Shown here one piece after another: positions 1 to 5,755 of a stretch of DNA of 8,241 nucleotides. The stretch spans positions 1 through 8,241 of the forward strand of contig JASLCY010000153.1 of the NCBI GenBank assembly GCA_030151925.1. The letters run 5' to 3'. The notes beneath the pieces were generated by a model that saw only the letters and a list, made by a program, of their open reading frames with translations, was not told where the DNA came from and ran no database searches. A program made the position numbers and the translations under genes. Origin of the DNA: Oligoflexus sp. (lineage in GTDB: Bacteria; Bdellovibrionota_B; Oligoflexia; Oligoflexales; Oligoflexaceae). Within the stretch, counting starts at the first letter, position 1, and every line of letters begins with the position of its first letter.

Positions 1-1301
1 TAAAATCTCGTGACGAATGGCCGAATAAGGATAAAACGAAAGAGGACTTACGCCAAGAAATCGAGAAGGCCGTTGGGGAACTTCCGGGCAACAACTATGA
101 GTTCAGTCAACCGATACAGATGCGCTTTAACGAATTGATTGCTGGAGTCCGGGGTGATGTGGCAATCAAGATCTATGGAGAGGAATTCAAGGACATTGAG
201 GCAACTGCGAATGCCATTGCCAAAGTTCTTCAGTCCATACCTGGTTCGGCGGATGTTAAAGTCGAACAAACCAAAGGTCTACCTGTATTGAACGTGGATA
301 TAGATCGAGATTCTATAGCGAGATTTGGACTTTCTATGCGCGACGTTCAAGAGCTTGTGAACATTGCCATTGGTGGACGTGAGGCAGGGACAGTCTTTGA
401 AGGAGATAAGAGATTCGATTTGATGGTCCGGTTACCTGAATCTATACGGGGTAGCATGCACGACTTGAATGCCATACCGATCCCCCTTCCCCGAAGCGAA
501 GGCTCAGAAAATAAAAGCGGTTCCAATATTGCGCAAGGTCATAGACACGAAAGTAGAGATGAAAATCGAGCTTCCTTCATTCCTTTAGGGGAAGTCGCCA
601 AACTTCAAGTTACGGAAGGTCCGAACCAAATTAGCCGTGAGAACAGTAGACGTCGTGTCGTCGTTCAAGCTAATGTCAGGGATATCGATATAGGGTCTTT
701 CGTCTCAGAGGCGCAAAAGAGAATTGAAGCAGATGTTAAACTTCGATCTGGACAATGGCTTGAATGGGGCGGTCAATTCGAAAACCTCGTTGCGGCAAGA
801 CAGCGATTGGCGATGGTAGTGCCCGCTTGTTTCCTCCTCATCTTTATTATTCTTTTCAGTGCTTACGGTTCCGTCAAAAACGCTTTAGTTATTTTCTCAG
901 GAGTTCCTTTGGCGTTGTCCGGCGGAGTCATCGCATTATGGATGAGAGGTATGCCCTTTTCCATCACGGCAGCGGTAGGCTTCATCGCACTCTCGGGAGT
1001 TGCGGTATTGAATGGTCTTGTAATGGTAAGCTTCATCAATCAATTGCGAAAGGAAGGCCTGAATCTTCGAGACGCTCTTCTACAAGGTCCTTTGACCCGA
1101 CTCCGTCCCGTGATGATGACGGCCCTCGTTGCTTCGCTTGGCTTTATTCCTATGGCTCTCGCCACTGGCACAGGAGCCGAAATTCAAAAGCCTCTCGCAA
1201 CGGTCGTAGTAGGGGGTTTGATCACAAGCACCCTACTGACTTTGTTGGTTCTACCAGCCCTATACTTGCTCTTTGAAAAGAAGGGAGAAGAATTATTATG
1301 A
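1..1301 (+). CDS. czcA: CzcA/CusA-family heavy-metal RND efflux pump, C-terminal part (5' end cut by window)
   Basis: This is the inner-membrane proton-driven pump of a tripartite heavy-metal exporter. The frame is open from base 3, so the gene starts before the window; the ATG at 120 is internal. The 433 residues seen are somewhat under half of a typical pump of about 1040. They begin in the periplasmic porter domain (FSQPIQMRFNELIAG), continue through the second porter half (GQFENL) and end with the last membrane helices. The segment GFIALSGVAVLNGLVM is characteristic of Czc-type pumps; CusA copper/silver pumps have a different sequence there. At the position I align with CusA Met573 (FNELIAG), Glu replaces Met, so zinc, cobalt or cadmium is a likelier substrate than copper; this alignment is from memory. 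About 28 extra residues (bases 492-575) lie between IPIPLP and FIPLGEVA. The stop overlaps the next gene's ATG (ATGA, 1298-1301), implying translational coupling. The membrane-fusion and outer-membrane partners should lie to the left, outside the window. Confidence 0.93.
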   Translation, partial: KSRDEWPNKDKTKEDLRQEIEKAVGELPGNNYEFSQPIQMRFNELIAGVRGDVAIKIYGEEFKDIEATANAIAKVLQSIPGSADVKVEQTKGLPVLNVDIDRDSIARFGLSMRDVQELVNIAIGGREAGTVFEGDKRFDLMVRLPESIRGSMHDLNAIPIPLPRSEGSENKSGSNIAQGHRHESRDENRASFIPLGEVAKLQVTEGPNQISRENSRRRVVVQANVRDIDIGSFVSEAQKRIEADVKLRSGQWLEWGGQFENLVAARQRLAMVVPACFLLIFIILFSAYGSVKNALVIFSGVPLALSGGVIALWMRGMPFSITAAVGFIALSGVAVLNGLVMVSFINQLRKEGLNLRDALLQGPLTRLRPVMMTALVASLGFIPMALATGTGAEIQKPLATVVVGGLITSTLLTLLVLPALYLLFEKKGEELL

Positions 1302-2212
1302 GTCATAATCACGATCATGACCATGCCGCGGCAGTTCCAAATAATAACAAGGCTTTTGCTATTGGAATAGGGATGAATTTGGCTTTCGTCTTCGCGGAAG
1401 TCACTTATGGAGTCATTTCAAATTCTGTCGCCTTAATAGCAGACGGTGCTCACAATCTTAGCGATGTACTCGGATTGGCGCTGGCCTGGGGGGCAACGAT
1501 TCTTGCGAAGAGAAATCCTTCCATGAGCCGAACCTATGGATTAAGGCGATCGACGATACTTGCGGCCCTAGCCAATGCCTTATTACTCATTGCTGCGGTT
1601 GGAGGAGTCATTTGGGAAGCGATTGCTAGAATTCATAATCCAGGTACTGTCGATGGGTATACCGTTATTGTCGTAGCAGCGATCGGAGTGGTCATCAATG
1701 GTGTTTCTGCCTTCTTCTTTTTTAGAGGCAAGGAGGGCGATGCAAACATCCGAGGGGCCTTTCTCCATTTGGCTGCTGATTGCGCGGTTTCGATCGGTGT
1801 CGTCATAGGAGGGATCATTATTTTAAAAACCGGTTGGCAAATCGTTGACCCCATTATCAGTATTGTGATCTCTGTCGTAGTTTTGGGAAGTACTTGGTCT
1901 TTGTTCAAAGAATCGCTCAACCTATCACTCGATTCCGTTCCAAAGCATATCGATATTTCGTCGGTAAGGGCCTTACTTCTAGGGCAGGTAGGCATCCAGG
2001 AAGTTCATGATCTTCACGTTTGGTCTCTAAGCACGACCGATGTCGCGCTTACCGCCCATCTTGTTACAACGGAAAAAGAGCATTCCGCCGAGCTACTTGC
2101 CGCAATTAAGGACGCCTTGCACGAAAAATTCGGAATTTCTCACATTACGGTTCAAGTGGAAACATCAGCGTTCAAGGAGCAATGCCCCCAGGCTTCTCTC
2201 AATTCCCTTTGA
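1298..2212 (+). CDS. czcD: Cation diffusion facilitator, CzcD/ZnT-type metal exporter
   Basis: This 304-residue protein is a full-length CDF transporter that exchanges cytoplasmic Zn(II)/Cd(II)/Co(II)-type cations for protons at the inner membrane. The N-terminus is His-rich (HNHDHDH, residues 3-9), as in CzcD and ZnT proteins, and could capture metal. Six hydrophobic segments follow. The transport site is two HxxxD motifs: H52/D56 in AHNLSD (second helix) and H157/D161 in LHLAAD (fifth helix). This H-D/H-D set is the zinc-type arrangement; the E. coli pump YiiP has D-D in the first motif. The C-terminal cytoplasmic domain (about 212-304) keeps VHDLHVW (236-242) and further histidines at 254 and 282, the usual regulatory metal sites of the dimer. 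The ATG overlaps the stop of the RND gene by 4 bases, so both are in one operon. Pairing fits known biology, with the CDF feeding metal to the periplasm where the RND system takes it up. No regulator gene is visible. Confidence 0.93.
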   Translation: MSHNHDHDHAAAVPNNNKAFAIGIGMNLAFVFAEVTYGVISNSVALIADGAHNLSDVLGLALAWGATILAKRNPSMSRTYGLRRSTILAALANALLLIAAVGGVIWEAIARIHNPGTVDGYTVIVVAAIGVVINGVSAFFFFRGKEGDANIRGAFLHLAADCAVSIGVVIGGIIILKTGWQIVDPIISIVISVVVLGSTWSLFKESLNLSLDSVPKHIDISSVRALLLGQVGIQEVHDLHVWSLSTTDVALTAHLVTTEKEHSAELLAAIKDALHEKFGISHITVQVETSAFKEQCPQASLNSL

Positions 2213-2247
2213 TATAAAAGTGGGAAAAGGCGATGGCCTTCTCCCAC
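2211..2247 (-). terminator. Intrinsic terminator of the integrase gene, between convergent genes
   Basis: Bases 2220-2231 pair with 2236-2247 to form a 12-bp stem with a 4-base loop. Read on the minus strand, the one imperfect pair (2226/2241) is a G-U wobble, and the stem is followed directly by TTTTATAT (2219-2212), so it is a good intrinsic terminator for the integrase. Read on the plus strand, the same pair is an A-C mismatch and the nearest T-run (2264-2270) lies well past the stem, so it would stop the metal operon less efficiently. It overlaps the stop codon of the CDF gene at its weak end. Confidence 0.7.
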
Positions 2248-2272
2248 ACAACATTTGCTCGTAATTTTTTCC

Positions 2273-3415
2273 TTAACTGACACTCCGATTTGGAACAAAT
2301 ACCTCGTCGTCAAGCGCGCGGGTGTCTTTGAGATATGTGCTGGTAGTTCTCAAATCCGCATGCCCAGCGGCAATCATCACTTCATGCACCGAGTTTGCTT
2401 TCACAGCGTTCGAAACAAACGAGTGACGGCAGTCGTGCAGGACATAGGCGGCGTTGATTTCGCCTTCCTGGTAGAGTCGCTTGGTCAGAATAGAGAAGGC
2501 TTCAGACAGCTTGGCACCGGTTTCATAGGGCTGAAGTGCCTCGATGTTCCGATAGAGGTCAGCAGGCTTCATCATCCAATGAGGGACCTTCCGAGTCTTC
2601 CGGTATTTCGGCAACGAAACGACTCCGGTCTCCCGCAACTGCGCATCGACAGACAAATACTTCTTCTTGACGTTCTCCAGCTTCAACGCTCGCAGCTCGT
2701 TCCGCCGCAGACCGTATCCGTAAGCAATCGCAATATAGGGCCGGAGCTGGTCGTCAGCCTCGTCATAGATCGTACTAAACTCGGTTTCGGGAATGTACCA
2801 GCGAACCCCGAGACCTTTCATCTCGCGCTGATGCCTAATCTCGGCAATCTGGTAACGAGAAAGCCCCTTGAACTGAAGATAGGGGAGATCCTGATTCTTG
2901 GTCGCCAGGAAGCTCATGAACTTGTTGAGAGCCGTCTTGATGTGCTTATAGGTCGAATCCGCATAATCGAGACTGACCAGATACTCCAACCACTCCCCTT
3001 GCAGGTCCTTCTGCCAAGCAATAGGGTTCGGAGACTTCGGAAGGAAAAATTCGAGACAATACTTCTTGAGATTGTGCATCCGGGCTTTGGCCGTCTGCTC
3101 GTTGGATTCCCTATGCAGGAGCTTCTCAAACTCAACGAGGATCTTGGGCGGAATGAAGGCCGACTGGATCTCGTAGTTGTCCAAAGCCTTCTTCATTCGC
3201 CAGTCTTCGGCGTTCAACCGGCTAACGAGATCCTTGACGCCGAATTCGTCGAGGTCGCGATACAGATCCTTCGGAAGCCGTTGCCAGTGCCGCTTCCCAT
3301 CCTGACCGGTGTACTGCCGTTTGACGCCATCTTTGGTAATCAGCCAGCGTTCGGTTTTCGTGGCACCTAAGTCTTTGAGAATTTTGTTCAACTTGGGAAA
3401 TTGCAAATGAGACAT
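2273..3415 (-). CDS. int: Tyrosine recombinase (phage-type integrase) of the island
   Basis: This 380-residue site-specific recombinase probably integrates and excises the island at the neighbouring tRNA-Pro gene. The C-terminal catalytic domain (about 205-370) carries the whole active site: Arg237 in YGLRRNEL, a beta-hairpin Lys (probably K273 in KTRKVP), His327 and Arg330 in LHDCRHSF, His352 in AAGHADLR, and nucleophile Tyr361 in TSTYL. Residues 85-175 form the helical core-binding (SAM-like) domain. The N-terminal 70 residues contain a short segment rich in basic and aromatic residues (ITKDGVKRQYTGQDGKRHW), which may be the arm-binding part. There is no frameshift or stop, so the enzyme may be active. 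The ATG at 3415 is the first in-frame start after the upstream stop at 3479-3481 and has only a weak AGG-type ribosome site. It lies 130 bases from the tRNA 3' end with no excisionase gene between. G+C is intermediate between the metal genes and the chromosome. Confidence 0.95.
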   Translation of the reverse strand: MSHLQFPKLNKILKDLGATKTERWLITKDGVKRQYTGQDGKRHWQRLPKDLYRDLDEFGVKDLVSRLNAEDWRMKKALDNYEIQSAFIPPKILVEFEKLLHRESNEQTAKARMHNLKKYCLEFFLPKSPNPIAWQKDLQGEWLEYLVSLDYADSTYKHIKTALNKFMSFLATKNQDLPYLQFKGLSRYQIAEIRHQREMKGLGVRWYIPETEFSTIYDEADDQLRPYIAIAYGYGLRRNELRALKLENVKKKYLSVDAQLRETGVVSLPKYRKTRKVPHWMMKPADLYRNIEALQPYETGAKLSEAFSILTKRLYQEGEINAAYVLHDCRHSFVSNAVKANSVHEVMIAAGHADLRTTSTYLKDTRALDDEVFVPNRSVS

Positions 3416-3434
3416 GTGGCAACCTATGTCCTTC

Positions 3435-3448
3435 GGTAGTTTGCTACC
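3435..3448. repeat. Small inverted repeat upstream of the integrase start
   Basis: GGTAG (3435-3439) and CTACC (3444-3448) form a 5-bp hairpin with a 4-base loop, 20 bases upstream of the integrase ATG. It falls where an operator or recombinase arm site would lie. The shorter unit taccag recurs at 3445-3450 and 3468-3473. Such a short repeat can arise by chance, so function is only a possibility. Confidence 0.2.
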
Positions 3449-3496
3449 AGTAAAGGTGATCGGCTGATACCAGAAGTCTCATGAGGAAAGCGGAAC

Positions 3497-3536
3497 AAAA
3501 AAGCCGGAACCCTGCGATTTGCAAAGGCTCCGGCTT
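3497..3536 (-). terminator. Intrinsic terminator downstream of tRNA-Pro
   Basis: AAGCCGGA (3501-3508) and TCCGGCTT (3529-3536) form a perfect 8-bp stem. Inside it, CC/GG (3510-3511 with 3526-3527) and TGC/GCA (3513-3515 with 3521-3523) can pair further, leaving a 5-base loop. On the minus strand the stem runs into six Ts (3502-3497). It starts 10 bases past the encoded CCA of the tRNA and would end the tRNA transcript before the integrase gene, so the integrase needs its own promoter between about 3416 and 3496. No T-run follows on the plus strand. Confidence 0.82.
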
Positions 3537-3545
3537 GTCCCCTAA

Positions 3546-3573
3546 TGGTCGGGGCGACTGGATTCGAACCAGC
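3546..3573 (-). other. Predicted attachment-site region (3' end of tRNA-Pro)
   Basis: This covers the T-arm, the 3' acceptor strand and the CCA of the tRNA, the part most often copied in attachment sites of tRNA-targeting tyrosine recombinases. The prediction rests on the adjacent, co-oriented integrase and on the composition change here. I see no second copy within the window; it would lie beyond the left edge. The exact core cannot be set from one copy, and the anticodon arm could be included. Confidence 0.4.
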
Positions 3574-3622
3574 GACCACACGCCCCCCAGACGTGTGCGC
3601 TACCAGACTGCGCTACGCCCCG
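3546..3622 (-). tRNA. tRNA-Pro (anticodon GGG)
   Basis: This is a complete 77-base tRNA with the CCA end encoded. On the minus strand the acceptor arms are CGGGGCG (3622-3616) and CGCCCCG (3556-3550), followed by discriminator A (3549) and CCA (3548-3546). The D-stem is GCGC/GCGC (3613-3610 with 3600-3597). The anticodon stem is CACGT/GCGTG with loop CTGGGGG (3590-3584), which places GGG at 3588-3586 after the conserved T33. The T-stem is GCTGG/CCAGT around the standard loop TTCGAAT (3568-3562). It reads CCC/CCT proline codons. All stems are intact, so the gene remains functional despite the island at its 3' side, as expected when the attachment site restores the tRNA end. Confidence 0.98.
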
Positions 3623-3633
3623 ACTATGAGGGA

Positions 3634-3668
3634 AGGTATTTTTTATAGCTTTCTCCCCTCAGGGTAAA
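3634..3668 (-). promoter_or_regulatory. Possible promoter of tRNA-Pro
   Basis: On the minus strand, TATAAA at 3647-3642 is a good -10 candidate, which would place the transcript start near 3634, about 12 bases before the mature tRNA 5' end. The upstream element is poor: TTTACC (3668-3663) gives a 15-base spacing and only a partial match to TTGACA. The call rests mostly on the -10 box and its position. Confidence 0.35.
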
Positions 3669-3825
3669 TCCTTTTTTCCGGTTCTTGTTCATTTTTCCCA
3701 AACTCTCCCCGTAAGCCTTGCTCAGCACCGCCCTCCTGCCTTTTGTGGTCAAGAATTTGGCGCCCTGGCCTGGGTGCCTTGGCGTGGATAAAATGACACT
3801 AGGAGACTATTGCTAGCAGATTGAT

Positions 3826-3831
3826 AAGGGG
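3826..3831 (+). promoter_or_regulatory. Ribosome binding site of the lytic transglycosylase gene
   Basis: AAGGGG ends 5 bases before the ATG at 3837. It supports that start, which also gives a proper signal peptide. It is the strongest ribosome site among the starts of this operon, as fits the first gene. Confidence 0.65.
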
Positions 3832-3836
3832 CGGCC

Positions 3837-5045
3837 ATGCGCTTTCTTACCCTCACATTTTTAGCGCTCTTTTGTCTGGCAGGAACCGGCATCGCGGATT
3901 CCTCGGACGACACCTTCCCCGTGACGCCGATCGTCAAGCTGCAGCGCGACTTCTGGGAGAAGATCTTCCGCCGTTACAAGAGCTCGTCGTTCGTCATCCA
4001 CGATCCCGAACTCGTCGATATCGTGATCGATGTCGTCGATTACGATGCCTTCGCCAAGAAGTTCAACAAAGGCGTCCCCTACACCAAGGCCGAACGCAAG
4101 AACCTCCTCAATCGTTATACCGAGCGCTACCAGCTCGCTATTCAGCGTTTGCAGAAACTCGGCAAAAAAGCCCTTGAATACGGTCCCATGGAGCAACGCG
4201 TCCTCCAGGTCTACGGGCGCCGCAAGGAATCCCTGAACCGCCTCTTCACGGAAGAGATCTACCTGCGCACGCAGCAGGGCCTCGCGGACGAATTCCTCAG
4301 GGCCTCGCAGCGCGCGAACCAGTATCTCCCTTATATGGAGAACATCTTCCGCCACAAGAACCTTCCGCCCGAGCTGACCCGCATCGCCTTCGTCGAATCG
4401 ATGTTCAACAAGGACGCCTATTCCAAGGTCGGGGCCTCGGGCATGTTCCAATTCATGCCGAGCACCGCGCGCCTCTACATGACCGTAAACCCTTATATCG
4501 ACGAACGCCTCTCGCCGCTCAAAGCCTCCTACGGCGCCGCGATGATGTTCGGCGAGAACATTCGCCTCCTCCGCGAATGGCCGCTGGCGATCACCGCCTA
4601 CAACCACGGCCCGGGCGGGATGAAGAAGGCGGTGAAAACCGTCGGCACGACCGATCTCGACGTCATCCTCCGCCGCTACCAGAACCCGACCTTCGGTTTT
4701 GCGAGCCGCAACTTCTATAGCGAATTCCTCGCGGCCAAAGACGTCTACCGCGACATCTACCTGAACAGCCGGGACCGCAACCGCAACCCGATGCAGATCG
4801 ATCACATCAAGCTCGAGAACCCCATGAGCATTTCCCAGCTCGTCACCTCTACGCCGATCGACGAGAAGACGCTCAAGGAATACAACGAATGCCTGCTCCC
4901 CCAGGCCTACACCACGCATCGCAACAAACCGCTGCCCCGCGGCTTCGAGATCATCGTTCCCGCATCCATCAGCGCCAAGGCGAAGATGGCTCTTCGTAGC
5001 GCGAACTCTACGGCGCCCATCGCCACCATCAAAGCGAGACAATGA
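3837..5045 (+). CDS. Periplasmic MltD-like lytic transglycosylase (SLT domain)
   Basis: This 402-residue enzyme would cleave the glycan strands of peptidoglycan in the periplasm, leaving 1,6-anhydro-muramic ends. Residues 1-20 form a signal peptide (hydrophobic core, then GTGIA before DSSDD). The only early Cys (13) is not in a lipobox, so it looks soluble and periplasmic. Residues 30-160 are a charged helical region without a family I recognise. The SLT domain (about 165-300) has catalytic Glu187 in AFVESMFN, then GASGMFQFMPSTA (199-211), then AYNHGPG (254-260), and ends in ASRNFYSEFLAA, an MltD-like ending. After it, 322-377 resembles a degenerate LysM (ISQLVTSTPIDEKTLKEYN, then PLPRGFEIIVP), which could hold the enzyme on peptidoglycan; this is weaker. 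It is the first gene of a four-gene operon, and its stop overlaps the next ATG by 4 bases. The long N-terminal helical region is unlike compact transglycosylases and may bind partners made by this operon. Confidence 0.92.
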   Translation: MRFLTLTFLALFCLAGTGIADSSDDTFPVTPIVKLQRDFWEKIFRRYKSSSFVIHDPELVDIVIDVVDYDAFAKKFNKGVPYTKAERKNLLNRYTERYQLAIQRLQKLGKKALEYGPMEQRVLQVYGRRKESLNRLFTEEIYLRTQQGLADEFLRASQRANQYLPYMENIFRHKNLPPELTRIAFVESMFNKDAYSKVGASGMFQFMPSTARLYMTVNPYIDERLSPLKASYGAAMMFGENIRLLREWPLAITAYNHGPGGMKKAVKTVGTTDLDVILRRYQNPTFGFASRNFYSEFLAAKDVYRDIYLNSRDRNRNPMQIDHIKLENPMSISQLVTSTPIDEKTLKEYNECLLPQAYTTHRNKPLPRGFEIIVPASISAKAKMALRSANSTAPIATIKARQ

Positions 5046-5755
5046 TGAAACACCTCGTATGGACGACACTGCTCTTCGTTGCGACATCGGCTTTTGCGGC
5101 TGATAAAGGCAAGGATATCCAGGAGATGGATAACGTCCTCGACCGCCTCGAGAAAAAGCTCATGGAGCAGGAGGCTTCGAGCCTTCATATCGAGCCCGTG
5201 GCCAAGGAAAAGAGAGCGGACCAGACCATCCGCATAACGCCTAGCCGCTTCGAAGGCAAACAATCGGGCGCCGACGATTTCCAGAACCTCGAAAAACAGA
5301 TCACGCAGCTCGAGAAGGAAGCGGACGAGCTCTCGGGCCAGATCGAGGGTTATAAAGCCGAACTCCTGAGCCAGGCGGACAAGGGCAGCCTTATCGCGAT
5401 GGGCGCGCAGGTCGAGGATCCGGACCTCACGGCGATCCGCGAACTCAACTTCTACGTGGACGGCACCAAGATCTATTCGATGGACGGCGGAGAATGGACT
5501 CCCAGCCCCGAGATCCCCTTCTTCCTCGGGCCGCTCGAAGCGGGCCAGCATACCTTGAAGTTCGAGGCCCGCACGGTCCGCCGTCGCGAGAAGTCGTTGC
5601 CGCTGGACCAGAATATCTATCATCGTTATGACCAGACTTTCACGATTCAAGTCCAGCCGGGCGCTTATCATAAAGGCTATCGGGTCCATATCGTTCGCCC
5701 TGAGCAGCAGAACACTCGGGCGCAAGCGAACCTGGAGGCCTATGATATCCCTTAA
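5042..5755 (+). CDS. Secreted periplasmic protein with coiled coil and C-terminal beta domain, function unknown
   Basis: The first 19 residues are a signal peptide with TSAFA before ADKG. Two Met codons open the frame; the first makes an ATGA overlap with the transglycosylase stop, so I keep it. Residues 24-46 and 77-113 are amphipathic, charged helices (LEKQITQLEKEADELSGQ), probably coiled coils. Residues 131-220 look like a compact beta domain: LNFYVDGTKIYS, then FLGPLEAGQHTLKFEA, then YDQTFTIQVQPG. That pattern of a variable strand plus a G-x-H-x-L turn recalls PEGA-like and other small sandwich domains. The layout (signal, coiled coil, VDG beta domain) resembles proteins in Bdellovibrio and Myxococcus relatives that databases often label dihydrolipoamide acetyltransferase, although no lipoyl or catalytic motif is visible here. 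That comparison is from memory. Its place between a transglycosylase and a TPR protein suggests a structural part of an envelope complex. The product is 237 residues, complete. Confidence 0.85.
   Translation: MMKHLVWTTLLFVATSAFAADKGKDIQEMDNVLDRLEKKLMEQEASSLHIEPVAKEKRADQTIRITPSRFEGKQSGADDFQNLEKQITQLEKEADELSGQIEGYKAELLSQADKGSLIAMGAQVEDPDLTAIRELNFYVDGTKIYSMDGGEWTPSPEIPFFLGPLEAGQHTLKFEARTVRRREKSLPLDQNIYHRYDQTFTIQVQPGAYHKGYRVHIVRPEQQNTRAQANLEAYDIP
5734..5738 (+). promoter_or_regulatory. Ribosome binding site fixing the start of the TPR gene
   Basis: GGAGG lies 3 bases before the ATG at 5742, inside the end of the upstream gene. The spacing is short, but the motif is perfect and the resulting protein starts with a clear signal peptide. 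This favours 5742 over the in-frame ATG at 5628. Confidence 0.55.

Larger units (their letters stand above)
1..3545. mobile_element. Metal-resistance genomic island integrated at tRNA-Pro (right end; left end outside window)
   Basis: Everything left of the tRNA-Pro gene reads as an integrated element. A complete tyrosine recombinase gene sits next to the tRNA 3' end in the same orientation, and behind it lie cargo genes for metal export. The metal genes are clearly poorer in G+C than the genes right of the tRNA (26/60 at 301-360 and 25/60 at 1801-1860, against 43/60 at 4561-4620), and the integrase is intermediate. Integration of such islands into tRNA 3' ends is well established for this recombinase family. 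The element's far end, with the second attachment-site copy, is not in the window, so its size and whether it can still move are unknown. No transposase, conjugation or phage structural gene is visible in this part. Confidence 0.72.
3623..3836. other. Intergenic region between tRNA-Pro and the envelope operon
   Basis: These 214 bases separate divergent transcription units and hold no gene I can support. The tRNA side is T- and C-rich and probably contains the tRNA promoter. A 7-bp hairpin with one G-U pair is formed by 3759-3765 and 3772-3778 (loop 3766-3771). It has no T-run, so it is not a terminator. The operon promoter should be here. TAAAAT at 3789-3794 is the best -10-like box, but I find no matching -35, so I do not call a promoter. 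Confidence 0.6.

Noticed and set aside
764..1276. 170-codon plus-strand frame inside the RND pump gene
   Set aside because: It is out of frame with conserved membrane helices of the pump, and its Ser/Arg-rich product is typical of a frame-shifted read.
2255..3370. 371-codon plus-strand open frame opposite the integrase
   Set aside because: It is antisense to a recombinase with a complete catalytic set. Its translation has no recognisable domain, so it is a shadow of the integrase codon pattern.
3435..3606. The unit taccag at 3445, 3468 and in the tRNA (3601) as possible recombinase arm sites or a partial attachment repeat
   Set aside because: The matches are six to eight bases and irregularly spaced, and the tRNA copy lies in the D-arm, not the 3' end. 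Chance is the simpler explanation.
3759..3778. Hairpin upstream of the envelope operon as a terminator or riboswitch
   Set aside because: The stem is 7 bp with a G-U pair, has no T-run, and shows no conserved riboswitch motif, so it is recorded only within the intergenic entry.
3861..5087. 408-codon minus-strand open frame opposite the lytic transglycosylase
   Set aside because: The plus-strand gene is unmistakable (SLT motifs, signal peptide). The antisense product is a Val/Glu/Arg/Ala-rich string typical of shadows in codon-biased genes.
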